Shown here piece after piece: positions 17,026 through 26,023 of a stretch of DNA of 64,000 nucleotides (the first letter of the stretch is position 1; each line of letters begins with the position of its first letter). This DNA is from S015-6 sp964479535 (GTDB taxonomy: Bacteria > Desulfobacterota > DSWW01), in assembly GCA_964479535.1 (NCBI GenBank), contig CAYZMM010000001.1, positions 62,001 to 126,000 on the forward strand, in the 5' to 3' direction. The notes below the pieces were generated by a model. It saw only the letters and a program-made list of their open reading frames with translations. It had not been told where the DNA came from and made no database searches. Made by a program: the position numbers and the translations under genes.

Positions 17026-17060
17026 TTAGAGGACAAAGGGAAAAGGGGAAAGGACAACGG
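17026..17060 (+). repeat. G/A-rich short repeat tract (AAAGGG/AAAGG units)
   Basis: GAGGACAAAGGGAAAAGGGG followed by AAAGGACAACGGGG, in the leader just before acyP. It is a looser version of the AAAGGTG arrays at 3995 and 63052. It may be low-complexity drift, or a remnant of the same repeat family. Confidence 0.4.
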
Positions 17061-17088
17061 GGGGGGTGCGCCTGGGAAAGGGAAGGGT

Positions 17089-17373
17089 GTGACGAAGGAA
17101 AAGAGGATTCGTTTGTTGATCTCCGGTCGGGTGCAGGGCGTCTGCTTTCGTGCGTACACCCGAGACGAAGCCCGCCGGCTTGGACTGAAGGGATGGGTGC
17201 GGAATCTCGCGGACGGCCGTGTCGAGGTTCTGGCCCAGGGAGATCCGGGCGACCTCGGGCGTTTCGAATCCTGGTGTCGTCAGGGTCCCCCCCATGCACG
17301 GGTCCAGGAAGTGAACCTCATCGAAGAGGCGACCGATTCGAAAGAGCTGCTCCCCTTCGACATCACGTACTGA
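17089..17373 (+). CDS. acyP: Acylphosphatase
   Basis: Small (94 aa) enzyme that hydrolyses acyl-phosphate bonds. It has the conserved loop and Arg in SGRVQGVCFRAYTRDEA and the catalytic Asn in GWVRNLADGRVEVLAQG. It starts at GTG 17089 (MTKEKRI after initiation), with AAGGGAAGGG just upstream. It is the first gene of a short plus-strand run (acyP, archease, pcm, DUF151-PDZ, eno) with gaps of 13-34 bp, which looks like an operon of metabolite- and protein-repair functions. Confidence 0.93.
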   Translation: MTKEKRIRLLISGRVQGVCFRAYTRDEARRLGLKGWVRNLADGRVEVLAQGDPGDLGRFESWCRQGPPHARVQEVNLIEEATDSKELLPFDITY

Positions 17374-17392
17374 GCGTGGAACAGGACGGTTC

Positions 17393-17854
17393 GTGAAGGA
17401 TTCCGGAAGGACGAGGCCTTTCAGAGAGCTCGACCATACCGCCGACTTGAAGATCGAGATCCGGGGAAGAGACGAGCAGGATCTGTTCGCAAACGCCATC
17501 GAATCGCTCTATGTTTGTATGGGAATTCCGGCTGGTTCGATCCGCGGCCAGGAGGGTCCTGGAGCGGACCTGGAAGTCACGGGCGGGAACCGGGAGGAAG
17601 TTCTCGTGGAACTCCTCGGTGAGATCCTCTACCGGGCGACGGTGGAGAGGAAGCGACTCGACTTGCACGAACTCTTCGCCGGTTCGGGCGGAGATCGGAC
17701 GGGGGGGTACAGGGTCGTGGTGAGGGGTCTGTGGCATAGTCTCACCAGGGAGGAAATGTCGGGTCTCCGCGAAATCAAGGCGGTGACCTACCACGACGCT
17801 CAGATCCGGCCTGCCCGGGAAGGACTCGTTGCCCGGGTGGTCATGGATCTGTAG
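17393..17854 (+). CDS. Archease
   Basis: 153 aa archease-family protein, known as an activator of the RNA ligase RtcB. Diagnostic pieces are FRELDHTADLKIEIRG with the metal-binding Asp near the N-terminus, ELLGEILYRATVERKR, and AVTYHDAQI near the C-terminus. It starts at GTG 17393, 19 bp after acyP. No rtcB lies in this window, so the ligase partner must be elsewhere or the protein acts differently here. Confidence 0.9.
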   Translation: MKDSGRTRPFRELDHTADLKIEIRGRDEQDLFANAIESLYVCMGIPAGSIRGQEGPGADLEVTGGNREEVLVELLGEILYRATVERKRLDLHELFAGSGGDRTGGYRVVVRGLWHSLTREEMSGLREIKAVTYHDAQIRPAREGLVARVVMDL

Positions 17855-17867
17855 GGACGAGGGTCGC

Positions 17868-18533
17868 GTGTCCCACTACGAACGCCTGCGCCACCGGATG
17901 GTGGAGCGTCAGATTCGGAAGAGAGGAGTTCGGAATTCACGGGTCCTGCGTGCCATGGAAAAGGTTCCGAGGCACCGGTTCGTTCCGAGGGACCAGGGTG
18001 AGCATGCCTACGAGGACAGCCCGCTCTCCATCGGCCAGGGGCAGACCATTTCCCAGCCGTACATGGTTGCGGTGATGACCGAGAGCGCCGCGCCGGAGGC
18101 CGGCGACCGCGTTCTGGAGGTGGGAACCGGATCCGGCTATCAGACCGCGGTTCTTGCGGAAATCACCCGGGAGGTCTATTCCATCGAGCGAATCCCGGAG
18201 CTGGCCGAAAGGGCGAAGGGCCTGCTCGATCGCCTGGGCTACGGGAATGTCTCGATCCGGGTCGGAGACGGGTCGGAAGGATGGGGCGAGATGGCCCCCT
18301 TCGACGCCATCATCGTGACCGCCGGAGCACCGGAACTCCCTGAACCGCTGGTGGAGCAACTGGCTTTGGGCGGTCGCCTGGTGATCCCCATCGGAAGCGC
18401 CCACCATCAGACACTGTATACGGTCAGAAGGGAGCGGCAGCGCATTCGGAAGGAAGAGGGCACCGGATGCGTCTTCGTCCCCCTGATCGGGACGTTTGCC
18501 TGGGAGGAGAAGCCGGCTGAGAAGCATTCCTGA
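17868..18533 (+). CDS. pcm: Protein-L-isoaspartate O-methyltransferase
   Basis: SAM-dependent repair of isoaspartyl residues in aged proteins. About 221 aa from GTG 17868 (VSHYERLRHRMVERQIRKRG), with GACGAGG upstream; ATG 17898 is an internal alternative. Motifs: AYEDSPLSIGQGQTISQP, the SAM loop VLEVGTGSGYQTAVLAE, and the C-terminal LALGGRLVIPIG. It sits 13 bp after the archease gene. A broken copy of what looks like a second Pcm tail occurs at 20.8 kb. Confidence 0.94.
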   Translation: MSHYERLRHRMVERQIRKRGVRNSRVLRAMEKVPRHRFVPRDQGEHAYEDSPLSIGQGQTISQPYMVAVMTESAAPEAGDRVLEVGTGSGYQTAVLAEITREVYSIERIPELAERAKGLLDRLGYGNVSIRVGDGSEGWGEMAPFDAIIVTAGAPELPEPLVEQLALGGRLVIPIGSAHHQTLYTVRRERQRIRKEEGTGCVFVPLIGTFAWEEKPAEKHS

Positions 18534-18553
18534 CAGGAGAAAGGAAACCCGAC

Positions 18554-19339
18554 ATGCGCCATCCGAGACTTGCCCGATTCGTTCTTCTCGCTTCTCTTCT
18601 TATGGGAGGGTGCGGGCCATCGAACTCCGGGCTGCTTCCCGTTGACGTGAAGGGAGTGGTCGTGGATCCGGACACCCAGTCTCCGGTTCTTTTCCTGGTG
18701 GATCCCGATTCGGAAAGGGGACTTCCCGTGTGGATCGGTTTGAGCGAGGCGCGGGCCATCACCCTGGGACTCCAGGCAGTGGAGCCGCCCCGTCCCCTGA
18801 CCCACGATCTCATGAAGCGGATGCTGGATTTGCTGGATGCGAGCGTGGAGCGGGTCGTGATCTCCGACCTGAGGGAAAACACCTATTTCGCCGTGCTGAA
18901 CCTGCGTTCGGGTCGAAAGACATGGGAGGTGGACAGCAGGCCGAGCGATGCCGTCGCCATCGCTTTGAAGTTCGGCGCGCCCCTGTTCCTGTCCCCCGCC
19001 CTTGTAGAGAAAGGCGTTCTGGTCGATCTGGGCTCCGCCTCGGCCGGGGTGGGGCCGCGAAGTACGTACGGCTTCGTCACGCAGGATCTGTCCCCCGAGG
19101 TGGCCCGATACTTCGCCTTCGACAGAGAGAAGGGCGTGATCGTTACGGAGATCACCGAGGACGGGCCCGCGGACAAGGCAGGGATGCGCAAAGGGGATAT
19201 CCTCGTACGCCTGGATCGCGAGCCTGTGGAAGGGAACAAGGACCTGTGGCTTGCCCTGGGAGAGAAGGACCCTTCGAAAGCGCTTCGTATCGACGTCTAT
19301 CGAAACGGGAAGGTTCGCTCGTTGAAGATCAAACCGTGA
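18554..19339 (+). CDS. Lipoprotein with DUF151 (bifunctional nuclease-like) and PDZ domains
   Basis: 261 aa. A signal peptide with a lipobox (LLMGGC, Cys20) predicts lipid anchoring. Residues about 30-160 are a DUF151/BFN domain (VKGVVVDPDTQSPVLFLVD, LPVWIGLSEARAITLGL, SRPSDAVAIALKFGAPLF). Residues about 180-261 look like a PDZ domain (GVIVTEITEDGPADKAGM, RKGDILVRLDREPVEG). DUF151 proteins are usually cytoplasmic or plant nuclear and are described as nucleases; an exported, membrane-anchored form with a PDZ module is unusual. It lies 20 bp after pcm and 34 bp before eno. Confidence 0.85.
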   Translation: MRHPRLARFVLLASLLMGGCGPSNSGLLPVDVKGVVVDPDTQSPVLFLVDPDSERGLPVWIGLSEARAITLGLQAVEPPRPLTHDLMKRMLDLLDASVERVVISDLRENTYFAVLNLRSGRKTWEVDSRPSDAVAIALKFGAPLFLSPALVEKGVLVDLGSASAGVGPRSTYGFVTQDLSPEVARYFAFDREKGVIVTEITEDGPADKAGMRKGDILVRLDREPVEGNKDLWLALGEKDPSKALRIDVYRNGKVRSLKIKP

Positions 19340-19373
19340 GCCGGAGAAGCCGGAAAAGAGGAGGAGACCGAGT

Positions 19374-20666
19374 ATGGATCGTATAGAATCCATTACGGCC
19401 AGAGAGATCCTGGATTCGCGCGGGAACCCTACGGTGGAAGTGGACGTGCTTCTGGAATGCGGCGCCCTTGGCAGGGCGGCGGTTCCATCCGGGGCATCAA
19501 CGGGTGAACACGAGGCGGTTGAACTCCGGGACGGGGACATGAAACGCTATCTGGGAAAGGGGGTGCAGAAGGCGGTCGCGAACGTGAACGAGAAGATCGC
19601 CCCGGCCCTTCTCGGCACCAGAGGGTCGGACCAGGTATGGATCGACCAGAGGATGATCGCCCTGGACGGGAGCGATAACAAGGAGAACCTCGGGGCGAAT
19701 GCGATCCTCGGCGTGTCTCTCGCGGTGGCAAAGGCCGTTGCCCTTTGCGTCGAGCTGCCACTCTACAGGTATGTTGGGGGGACGAACGCGAAGATGCTGC
19801 CCGTACCGATGATGAACGTTTTGAACGGGGGCCAGCATGCGGACAACAACGTGGACCTGCAGGAGTTCATGATTCTGCCGGTTCGTGCGGAGAGCTTCCG
19901 TGAGGCGCTGCGGATGGGGGCGGAGGTCTTTCACCGCCTGAAGGCGGTCCTCAAACAGAAGGGATATGCCACGGCCGTCGGAGATGAAGGCGGCTTCGCC
20001 CCGGATTTGCAGAGCAACGAGGAAGCCCTCACCGTGATCCTGGAAGCGATCAACAAGGCGGGGTTCAAGGCCGGCCGTGACATTTTTCTGGGGCTGGATC
20101 CCGCAGCCAGCGAGTTCTACAGTGCGAAGAAGAAGCGGTACGAACTGAAGGCGGAAGGGAAATCCCTGACGTCGAAGCAGATGGTCGACTACTACGAGGA
20201 TCTCGTGAAGAGATACCCGATCCTGAGCATCGAAGACGGTCTGGCCGAGGACGACTGGAAGGGCTGGAAGGAGATGACCGACCGGCTTGGCCACAAGATA
20301 CAGATCGTCGGGGACGACCTGTTCGTGACCAACACGAAGCGCCTCGAGAAAGGAATCAAGGAGGGGGTCGGCAATTCGATTCTGATCAAACTCAATCAGA
20401 TCGGCACGCTCAGCGAGACCCTGGATGCCATCGCCATGGCGCAACGGGCAGGGTACACCGCCGTGGTGTCCCACAGGAGCGGAGAGACCGAAGACGCCTC
20501 CATCGCGGACGTGGTGGTCGCCGCGAACGCGGGCCAGATCAAGACCGGGTCCGCCTCGCGGAGCGATCGGCTCGCGAAATACAACCAGTTGCTCCGGATC
20601 GAAGAGCAGCTGGGGGCACAGGCGTCCTACGCAGGCCCTGCTGCCTTCTATCAGCTTTCCCTCTGA
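19374..20666 (+). CDS. eno: Enolase
   Basis: Interconverts 2-phosphoglycerate and phosphoenolpyruvate in glycolysis/gluconeogenesis. 430 aa, full length. Conserved blocks: ITAREILDSRGNPTVEVDV, PSGASTGEHEAVELRD, GDEGGFAPDL, the metal ligands around LDPAASEF and SIEDGLAEDDW, the signature ILIKLNQIGTLSETLDAI, and SHRSGETEDASIADV. GAGGAG precedes the ATG. It is the last gene of the acyP-eno run; the following 1.3 kb is a decayed gene. Confidence 0.97.
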   Translation: MDRIESITAREILDSRGNPTVEVDVLLECGALGRAAVPSGASTGEHEAVELRDGDMKRYLGKGVQKAVANVNEKIAPALLGTRGSDQVWIDQRMIALDGSDNKENLGANAILGVSLAVAKAVALCVELPLYRYVGGTNAKMLPVPMMNVLNGGQHADNNVDLQEFMILPVRAESFREALRMGAEVFHRLKAVLKQKGYATAVGDEGGFAPDLQSNEEALTVILEAINKAGFKAGRDIFLGLDPAASEFYSAKKKRYELKAEGKSLTSKQMVDYYEDLVKRYPILSIEDGLAEDDWKGWKEMTDRLGHKIQIVGDDLFVTNTKRLEKGIKEGVGNSILIKLNQIGTLSETLDAIAMAQRAGYTAVVSHRSGETEDASIADVVVAANAGQIKTGSASRSDRLAKYNQLLRIEEQLGAQASYAGPAAFYQLSL

Positions 20667-20701
20667 TCTGCCGTACACATGGTGAAACACATAGAAGAGG
20701 G

Positions 20702-21907
20702 ATGCGTCCAGACCTTGCCAGAAACCATACCCTGGTTCGCCCCATGGTATTCATCGGGCTGTTGCTTCTGTCCTCGCTATGGGCGAGGGACGTGCTTCCC
20801 TCCGAACAGGCGGACGGATACGGCGGCCTCCAGCGAGATACCCCCGCCCCTGTTGCGGCAGCTCAAGCCGGGCGGAAGGATGTGCATTCCGGTGGGTACG
20901 GTTCACGTGCTCGAGGGACCGAGTCTCAGGAGTCTGCCGGGGCTGAGCCTGAACTACGAGGGAGAGATTCCGGGCGGGAAGATGCTCTTCCTGGACGGGG
21001 ATCCGGTCCGGCTGCGCATACCGGCCCGCAAAGTGATGGACGGCCCCCTCGATTTCCTGTCGAGGAGGATTCAGTCCGTGAGCCATTCAGTGCTCCGGTA
21101 GCCCCGGGCGCTCGTCATGGGAGCCGGCGGGGGAACGGCGGTGATCGAGGCGCTCTGGCACGGAGCGAGGGAGGTGACCTTCGTTGAGCAGAATCCGATC
21201 CTCCTTGCCCAGACCCGGCGTTGGCCGGCTCGATTCCACGAGGACCGGTTTCCCGGTCAGGAGGTGAACAGCCGCCTTTCCGACGCCAGGCGATTCGTGC
21301 TGGATGAAGGGGAGGAGTTCGCGTTGATCACCATGGACGGCCCGGCAGCGCCGGGAGCCTCCGCAGCAGGGGCGAAGGGCTTCCGGGGAGACTTCCTCAT
21401 GACCCGGGGGGACTCGACGATCTGTTCGAACACCTCCACCCGGAACGGGGGGCTCTCGCCTTCCCCTTCTGGGCCCATCTGCCCCCTCGGGACACGTTCA
21501 AGCTGATCGCGACCCTTGTGGAAGTGTTCGGAAGCCGGGGGATCGAAGATCCCTCGGAACACTTCTTCGTAACGAGGGGATGGTCCGCGTGTACGACCCT
21601 CGGAAGCCTGACCGGTTCCTTCTTCATGCAGAAGGGGATCCGTACGCTTGCCCCGGCCTGCTTCTTCATGGGCATGCCTTTCCCGGCCGGACTCTTCTGG
21701 GTGAGGCGAATCCAGCCGGGCGACATCCCCCTCTGCTGGGGGATCAGCGGCTGGACTTCGGTTCTCTTTGCCGCCCTGACCCCTCTCCTGGCGGTTCACA
21801 TCGGACTGCCCGGGGGCCTCTGGATTGGAGTGGCCCTGTACTTCGGGGCAGGGTGTCTGGGGGTGCGTATGGCGAGACGCGAGCTTTACAGCCCGAACCC
21901 GGTGTGA
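20702..21907 (+). pseudogene. Decayed spermidine-synthase-like membrane protein gene
   Basis: Remnants of a SAM-dependent spermidine-synthase-like protein in several frames. A leader (MVFIGLLLLSSLWARDVLPS) is in one frame. LLRQLKPGGRMCIPVG, which resembles a Pcm C-terminus, is in another. After an in-frame TAG at 21099-21101 come the SAM-binding core RALVMGAGGGTAVIEALWHG and RLSDARRFVLDEGEEF. A one-base deletion in a G run near 21406-21411 then shifts the frame to GLDDLFEHLHPERGALAF, LPPRDTFKLIATLVEVFG and HFFVTRGW. The end is a membrane segment (FFMGMPFPAGLFW, ISGWTSVLFAALTPLLAV) typical of the C-terminus of this family, but the stretch between appears deleted. No intact frame spans the gene. 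Confidence 0.75.
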
Positions 21908-21995
21908 TAGATGGTTAAGATTATCTTCACGGAGTCCCGGGGTTCGCAGTAGCTCCAGACGTTCCATGTCAACCCGAGTTTGAAGAGGTTTTCCC

Positions 21996-24017
21996 ATGGC
22001 CCGTATCGACACCGACCGAATCCGGAACATTGCCCTCGTCGGCCACGAAGGAGCAGGAAAGACCATGCTCGTCGAGGCCTTTCTTCATAAGGTGGGCGTG
22101 CTGACCCGAATGGGGACCATCAAGGAAGGCAACACGGCCAGTGATTTCGATCCGGATGAGAGGGAAGGGGGCAAGTCCTTCGCCTGCTCGACCCTCTCCT
22201 TCACTTACAAGGATGTCCTGCTCAACGTCCTGGACGTTCCCGGCTCATCGGACTGCGTGGGCGACCTGCTCGCCGCGCTTCGCGCCGTCGAGTGTGCGGT
22301 GATCTGCGTGGATGCGACGAGCGGGGTCAAGGTGAACACTCGGAAGATCTGGCAGGAGGCGGAGAAGCTCGGTCTGCCCTGCTGCTTCGCGATTACGAGA
22401 CTGGACGCGGAGAACACGAACTATGGGAAGACCCTGGCGGAGATCGAAGAGCATTTCGGAGACCGCTGCATTCCGGTCCTCGTGCCGGACGGTTCCGCCG
22501 CCTCGCTCTCCAAGGTCTTCTCCGTGGTGGAACCCCCGGAAGGCGCACCGGAAGAGGTGGCCTCGACGCACGAAAAGCTGAGTGAGGCGGTCGTCGAAGC
22601 GGACGATGCTTTGATGGAGAAGTACCTAGAGGGCGAGGAGATCGCCCCGGATGTCTTCCGGGCGACGTTCACTCGGGCGATGCTTCAGCGAGTGCTGTTC
22701 CCCGTGCTCGCGGCCGCGGGCGAACCACAGGTGGGCCTGGAAGAGATGCTCGACTTCCTGAAGGCCTTTTCTCCGAACCCGATGCAGGTCGAGCGGAAAG
22801 GGATGGCGGGCGAGGAGGAGGTGGTCCTGGATCCGGACAACGGGTTCGTCGGCTTCGTGTACCGAACGGTGGCGGATGAATTCGTGACCCGAATCTCGTA
22901 CCTGCGGATCCTGGCGGGACGGCTGGCTTCCAACACCTCCTTTGTGAACCGCAGAACGGGCAAGAGCGAGCGAATCGGGGGCCTGCTGAAGGTCTGCGGA
23001 AAGGAGCAGGATCCGATCGACGAGGGCGTGTGCGGCGATATCGTGGCGGTGACCAAGGTGGAAGACATCCTGGCCGGCGACACGGTGACGGACGACAAGA
23101 CGAAGATCACGCTTCCGGAGGTCCAGTTTCCGTCGCCGATGTGCTCTTTGGCGGTTCGGCCGAAGAGCCGCGGCGACGAGCAGAAGATCAGCACCGCCCT
23201 GAAGGAACTCGTCGCGGACGACCGCACCATTTCGGTGCAGGCGGATACACAAACCGGCGACCTCGTGCTGAGCGGCATGTCGGACATGCATCTTGCCCTG
23301 ATGCTGAAGAGGCTGAAGAGGAGACGCAAGGTCGAGGTGGAGACGGCGCCCCCGAAGATCCCGTACAAAGAGACGATCACGAAGGGCGCCAAATACGTCG
23401 AATACACCCACAAGAAGCAGACAGGCGGCGCGGGGCAGTTTGCGCGCGTCTTCATCGATGTGGAGCCGCTGGAGCGGGGAGAGGGCTACGAATTCGTGGA
23501 CAAGATCTTCGGCGGCGTCATCGACCAGACCTTTCGCCCCTCCGTGGACAAGGGGATTCAGAACAAGATGGCGGAAGGGGTCATCGCCGGATACCCGGTC
23601 GTGGATGTGCGGGTCACCCTGGTGGACGGGAAGACGCATCCCGTGGATTCGAAGGACATCGCCTTCCAGATCGCCGGCCGGGAGGCCTTCAAGAAGGCCT
23701 TTCTCCAGTGCGGACCCGTGCTTCTCGAGCCGATCGTGAAGCTGGAGGTGGTGGTGCCTCAGGCCAACATGGGGGATGTGATGGGAGATCTCAACGGTAA
23801 ACGCGGGCGGATCCTCACGAGCGGCACAGAGGGCTCGCTGGCCGTGGTGCAGGCGCTCGTTCCGTTGGGTGAAATCCAGAACTACCAGGCCGGGCTCAAG
23901 TCGATGACCGGTGGAGAAGGTTCCTACACCATGGAATTCGACCACTACGACATCGTGCCGCCGAACGTTCACAAGGCGATCGTCGCGGAGTACGAAAAGG
24001 AACAGGAACAGAAGTAG
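21996..24017 (+). CDS. Elongation factor G-like translational GTPase (EF-G paralogue)
   Basis: 673 aa, EF-G domain order I-V. Domain I has the P-loop GHEGAGKT; the G3 motif reads DVPGSSD instead of DTPGHxD, so the catalytic His is replaced; G4 reads TRLD instead of NKxD. Domains III-V are well preserved (MSDMHLALMLKRLKRR, KIPYKETITKGAKYVEYTHK, PVLLEPIVKLEVVVPQ, GKRGRILTSGTEG, MTGGEGSYTMEFDHYD). It is the FusA2/EF-G-like class, not the housekeeping factor, and has no str-operon partners (rpsL, rpsG, tuf) around it. Its function is unassigned; ribosome recycling or stress translation is possible. Confidence 0.85.
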   Translation: MARIDTDRIRNIALVGHEGAGKTMLVEAFLHKVGVLTRMGTIKEGNTASDFDPDEREGGKSFACSTLSFTYKDVLLNVLDVPGSSDCVGDLLAALRAVECAVICVDATSGVKVNTRKIWQEAEKLGLPCCFAITRLDAENTNYGKTLAEIEEHFGDRCIPVLVPDGSAASLSKVFSVVEPPEGAPEEVASTHEKLSEAVVEADDALMEKYLEGEEIAPDVFRATFTRAMLQRVLFPVLAAAGEPQVGLEEMLDFLKAFSPNPMQVERKGMAGEEEVVLDPDNGFVGFVYRTVADEFVTRISYLRILAGRLASNTSFVNRRTGKSERIGGLLKVCGKEQDPIDEGVCGDIVAVTKVEDILAGDTVTDDKTKITLPEVQFPSPMCSLAVRPKSRGDEQKISTALKELVADDRTISVQADTQTGDLVLSGMSDMHLALMLKRLKRRRKVEVETAPPKIPYKETITKGAKYVEYTHKKQTGGAGQFARVFIDVEPLERGEGYEFVDKIFGGVIDQTFRPSVDKGIQNKMAEGVIAGYPVVDVRVTLVDGKTHPVDSKDIAFQIAGREAFKKAFLQCGPVLLEPIVKLEVVVPQANMGDVMGDLNGKRGRILTSGTEGSLAVVQALVPLGEIQNYQAGLKSMTGGEGSYTMEFDHYDIVPPNVHKAIVAEYEKEQEQK

Positions 24018-24028
24018 CCTTCCCCGAC

Positions 24029-26023
24029 TCAGACGATGTAATCCTTGGCCACGTCCCTTTTGTCGTAGCCGCTGAGGATGTGAAAGACACGGATCTTCTT
24101 CAGACGGGCGGGCGAGAGGGCGCCGAGCGGCAGGTAGACGATCTGGCGCCTGAGCCTCTCGGCCAGGGTCCGCATCGCGGACCGCGGAGGTCGGGAAGCT
24201 ACGTAGACAACCTGCCTCTCCAGTGAATAATCGAGCGCCGCGGCGAGAAGCACCTCCGCCTTGGACGGGAAGAAGCGGTAGTCGGGATCCCTCCACACGT
24301 CATACAGCCTGCGAGGCGGATAGGTCATCAGGAACCCCCCGTACTCGCATCGGCAGATGCCCGGACCTACGATGTTCTCCTCTGGGGGAGTGGCGTAGAA
24401 TGCCATGTCCGACTCCTGTTCGTGCTCTCCGAGCCAGGTCATCCGGTAAGGGTATTTCCGGTTCCCTTCGTCCTCTTCGAAGATGACGACCACCGCACCC
24501 GAACCGCCTCGCTGTGTGCCCCGGTTCTTCACGTAGATGCGCTTCTCGTGCCATTTCCGGATGGTCTCACGAATGTCGATTCCGTCGAGCAGGGACGTGA
24601 CGAAGGGCTCGGAAGCACTCTGCTCGTCCTTGAGAATGTGTCGCCACTGCTCTCGAAGAAATCGACCGTAGTCCTCCACGACGAGGTCCTCGGGCGGATA
24701 CGAGCAGAGCGCGCTTCCGTCGAAGCTCTCCAGCCACTCGCCCGGATAGCGCTCGCGCTTGCGATGCCTCCGCAGGACATGCTGGAGACGCTGTTTCTTT
24801 CCGGGCAGCCACCGCCGGACGTGGATCCTGCGGGTCCCGAGCCAGACCTCCTCCCCTTTCACCCGCAGGGTAGGGGCGTTCGAGGATTCCGCCTGCCACG
24901 GATAGAACCCCCCCAGGCGCCAGAGGCTGTGACAGAAATTGTCGTCCACGCTCGACCTCGCACCCACCAGTAGATGGTAAAATTCAGGCAGGAGAAGGCC
25001 TTGCAGGACCGCGTAGTTGCGTACGAACTTCCAGAAGACCCTCTTCTGCCAGCCCTTCACCGTCTCGCCGGTCTCCTCCGTGTAGTGTCTGCCCGCTTCC
25101 TCCAGGAGAAAGAGGAGTGCACGGTTCCTGTCGATGGGGCCGGGGGGGCCGCCGGCCGGGTCTTCGAAGCCGGCGCGGCGGCCGATCCAAGCAAGGGAGG
25201 CCTCGAGAGCGGCCTTCTCGTCAAAGACGGGATCTTCCCTCCGGTAGAGGGCGAAGGGGCGGGATTGGATCTGAAAGCTGCGTCGCAGGGTGAAGCGGCT
25301 CCGATCGGGTTCGGGAGGCAGCCCGTTTCTGCGAATTTCGTAGAGAGCGCTGAGCAAAGGGAAGGTCGCCATCACCTCGTCGAGACAGGACGGGTGCAGA
25401 TGGAAGACCCGCAGGGGAGGGGAGTGCACGCGATGAAGGGGTGTGGCCTGAGGCCGGTCGAGTCGTCCGATGACCCCCTGGGCATGGATCATCCCGCAGA
25501 TGAAGAGCACCTTTCGGTGCTTCTTCACGAGGCCCTGGAGACGGGCGGCCATTCCCCGTTCCCTGTGCACATCGATCGGGTGATCTTCGACCCGTGCCTG
25601 CCAGGTGTCTCGAAAGGCTTCGTAGTAGAGGCGCGGCCCGATCCTGTTGACGGCGTACGTGTCCGGAACAGGATCGCGGAAGGGGGGGTAAGCCTGCTCG
25701 AGATTGATATCCACGAGGTGAATCGGGATTCCCAGCTCCAGGGAGGACCGGGCGGCTTCAGCAAAGGGGTCCACCGGCTCTACCGGCAGGTACACGGTCC
25801 GGCCCGAGGCATCCTGAAACAGGAGAATCGATATTTCAGGAAGCCGGGCGATCGCCCGCCGGTAGGCGTCTTGCAGGTGGGAGGGCAGTTCAAGGGCAAG
25901 ACAGTCCGGCGGGTCCTTCTCGAACCGGGCCCGAACTCCTTCGGCGAACTCGAGTCGGTAGTGGCAGACCGGCATACAGGAGAGATTCTTCCACCGAATC
26001 GCCCAGGGCTCAGCCGCCGACAT
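24029..26023 (-). CDS. Uncharacterised 664-aa protein, TraB/ChaN-like N-terminus, paired with AAA+ ATPase
   Basis: Not recognised as a named family. The N-terminal 230 residues loosely resemble the TraB/ChaN/EreA-type fold: a possible early His (PVCHYRLEFAEGVRARF), the strand CLALELPSHLQ, LGIPIHLVDINLEQ, and a later VLFICGMIHAQGVIGRL that could be the family's second His motif. Residues 250-664 have no clear match. They include helical parts and alternating strands near the end (GSGAVVVIFEEDEGN, YRMTWLGEHEQESD, VYVASRPPRSAMRTLAERLRR). There is no signal peptide or membrane helix. It overlaps the upstream AAA+ gene by 14 bp, so the two are co-translated. The catalytic role, if any, is unknown. 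Confidence 0.8.
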   Translation of the reverse strand: MSAAEPWAIRWKNLSCMPVCHYRLEFAEGVRARFEKDPPDCLALELPSHLQDAYRRAIARLPEISILLFQDASGRTVYLPVEPVDPFAEAARSSLELGIPIHLVDINLEQAYPPFRDPVPDTYAVNRIGPRLYYEAFRDTWQARVEDHPIDVHRERGMAARLQGLVKKHRKVLFICGMIHAQGVIGRLDRPQATPLHRVHSPPLRVFHLHPSCLDEVMATFPLLSALYEIRRNGLPPEPDRSRFTLRRSFQIQSRPFALYRREDPVFDEKAALEASLAWIGRRAGFEDPAGGPPGPIDRNRALLFLLEEAGRHYTEETGETVKGWQKRVFWKFVRNYAVLQGLLLPEFYHLLVGARSSVDDNFCHSLWRLGGFYPWQAESSNAPTLRVKGEEVWLGTRRIHVRRWLPGKKQRLQHVLRRHRKRERYPGEWLESFDGSALCSYPPEDLVVEDYGRFLREQWRHILKDEQSASEPFVTSLLDGIDIRETIRKWHEKRIYVKNRGTQRGGSGAVVVIFEEDEGNRKYPYRMTWLGEHEQESDMAFYATPPEENIVGPGICRCEYGGFLMTYPPRRLYDVWRDPDYRFFPSKAEVLLAAALDYSLERQVVYVASRPPRSAMRTLAERLRRQIVYLPLGALSPARLKKIRVFHILSGYDKRDVAKDYIV

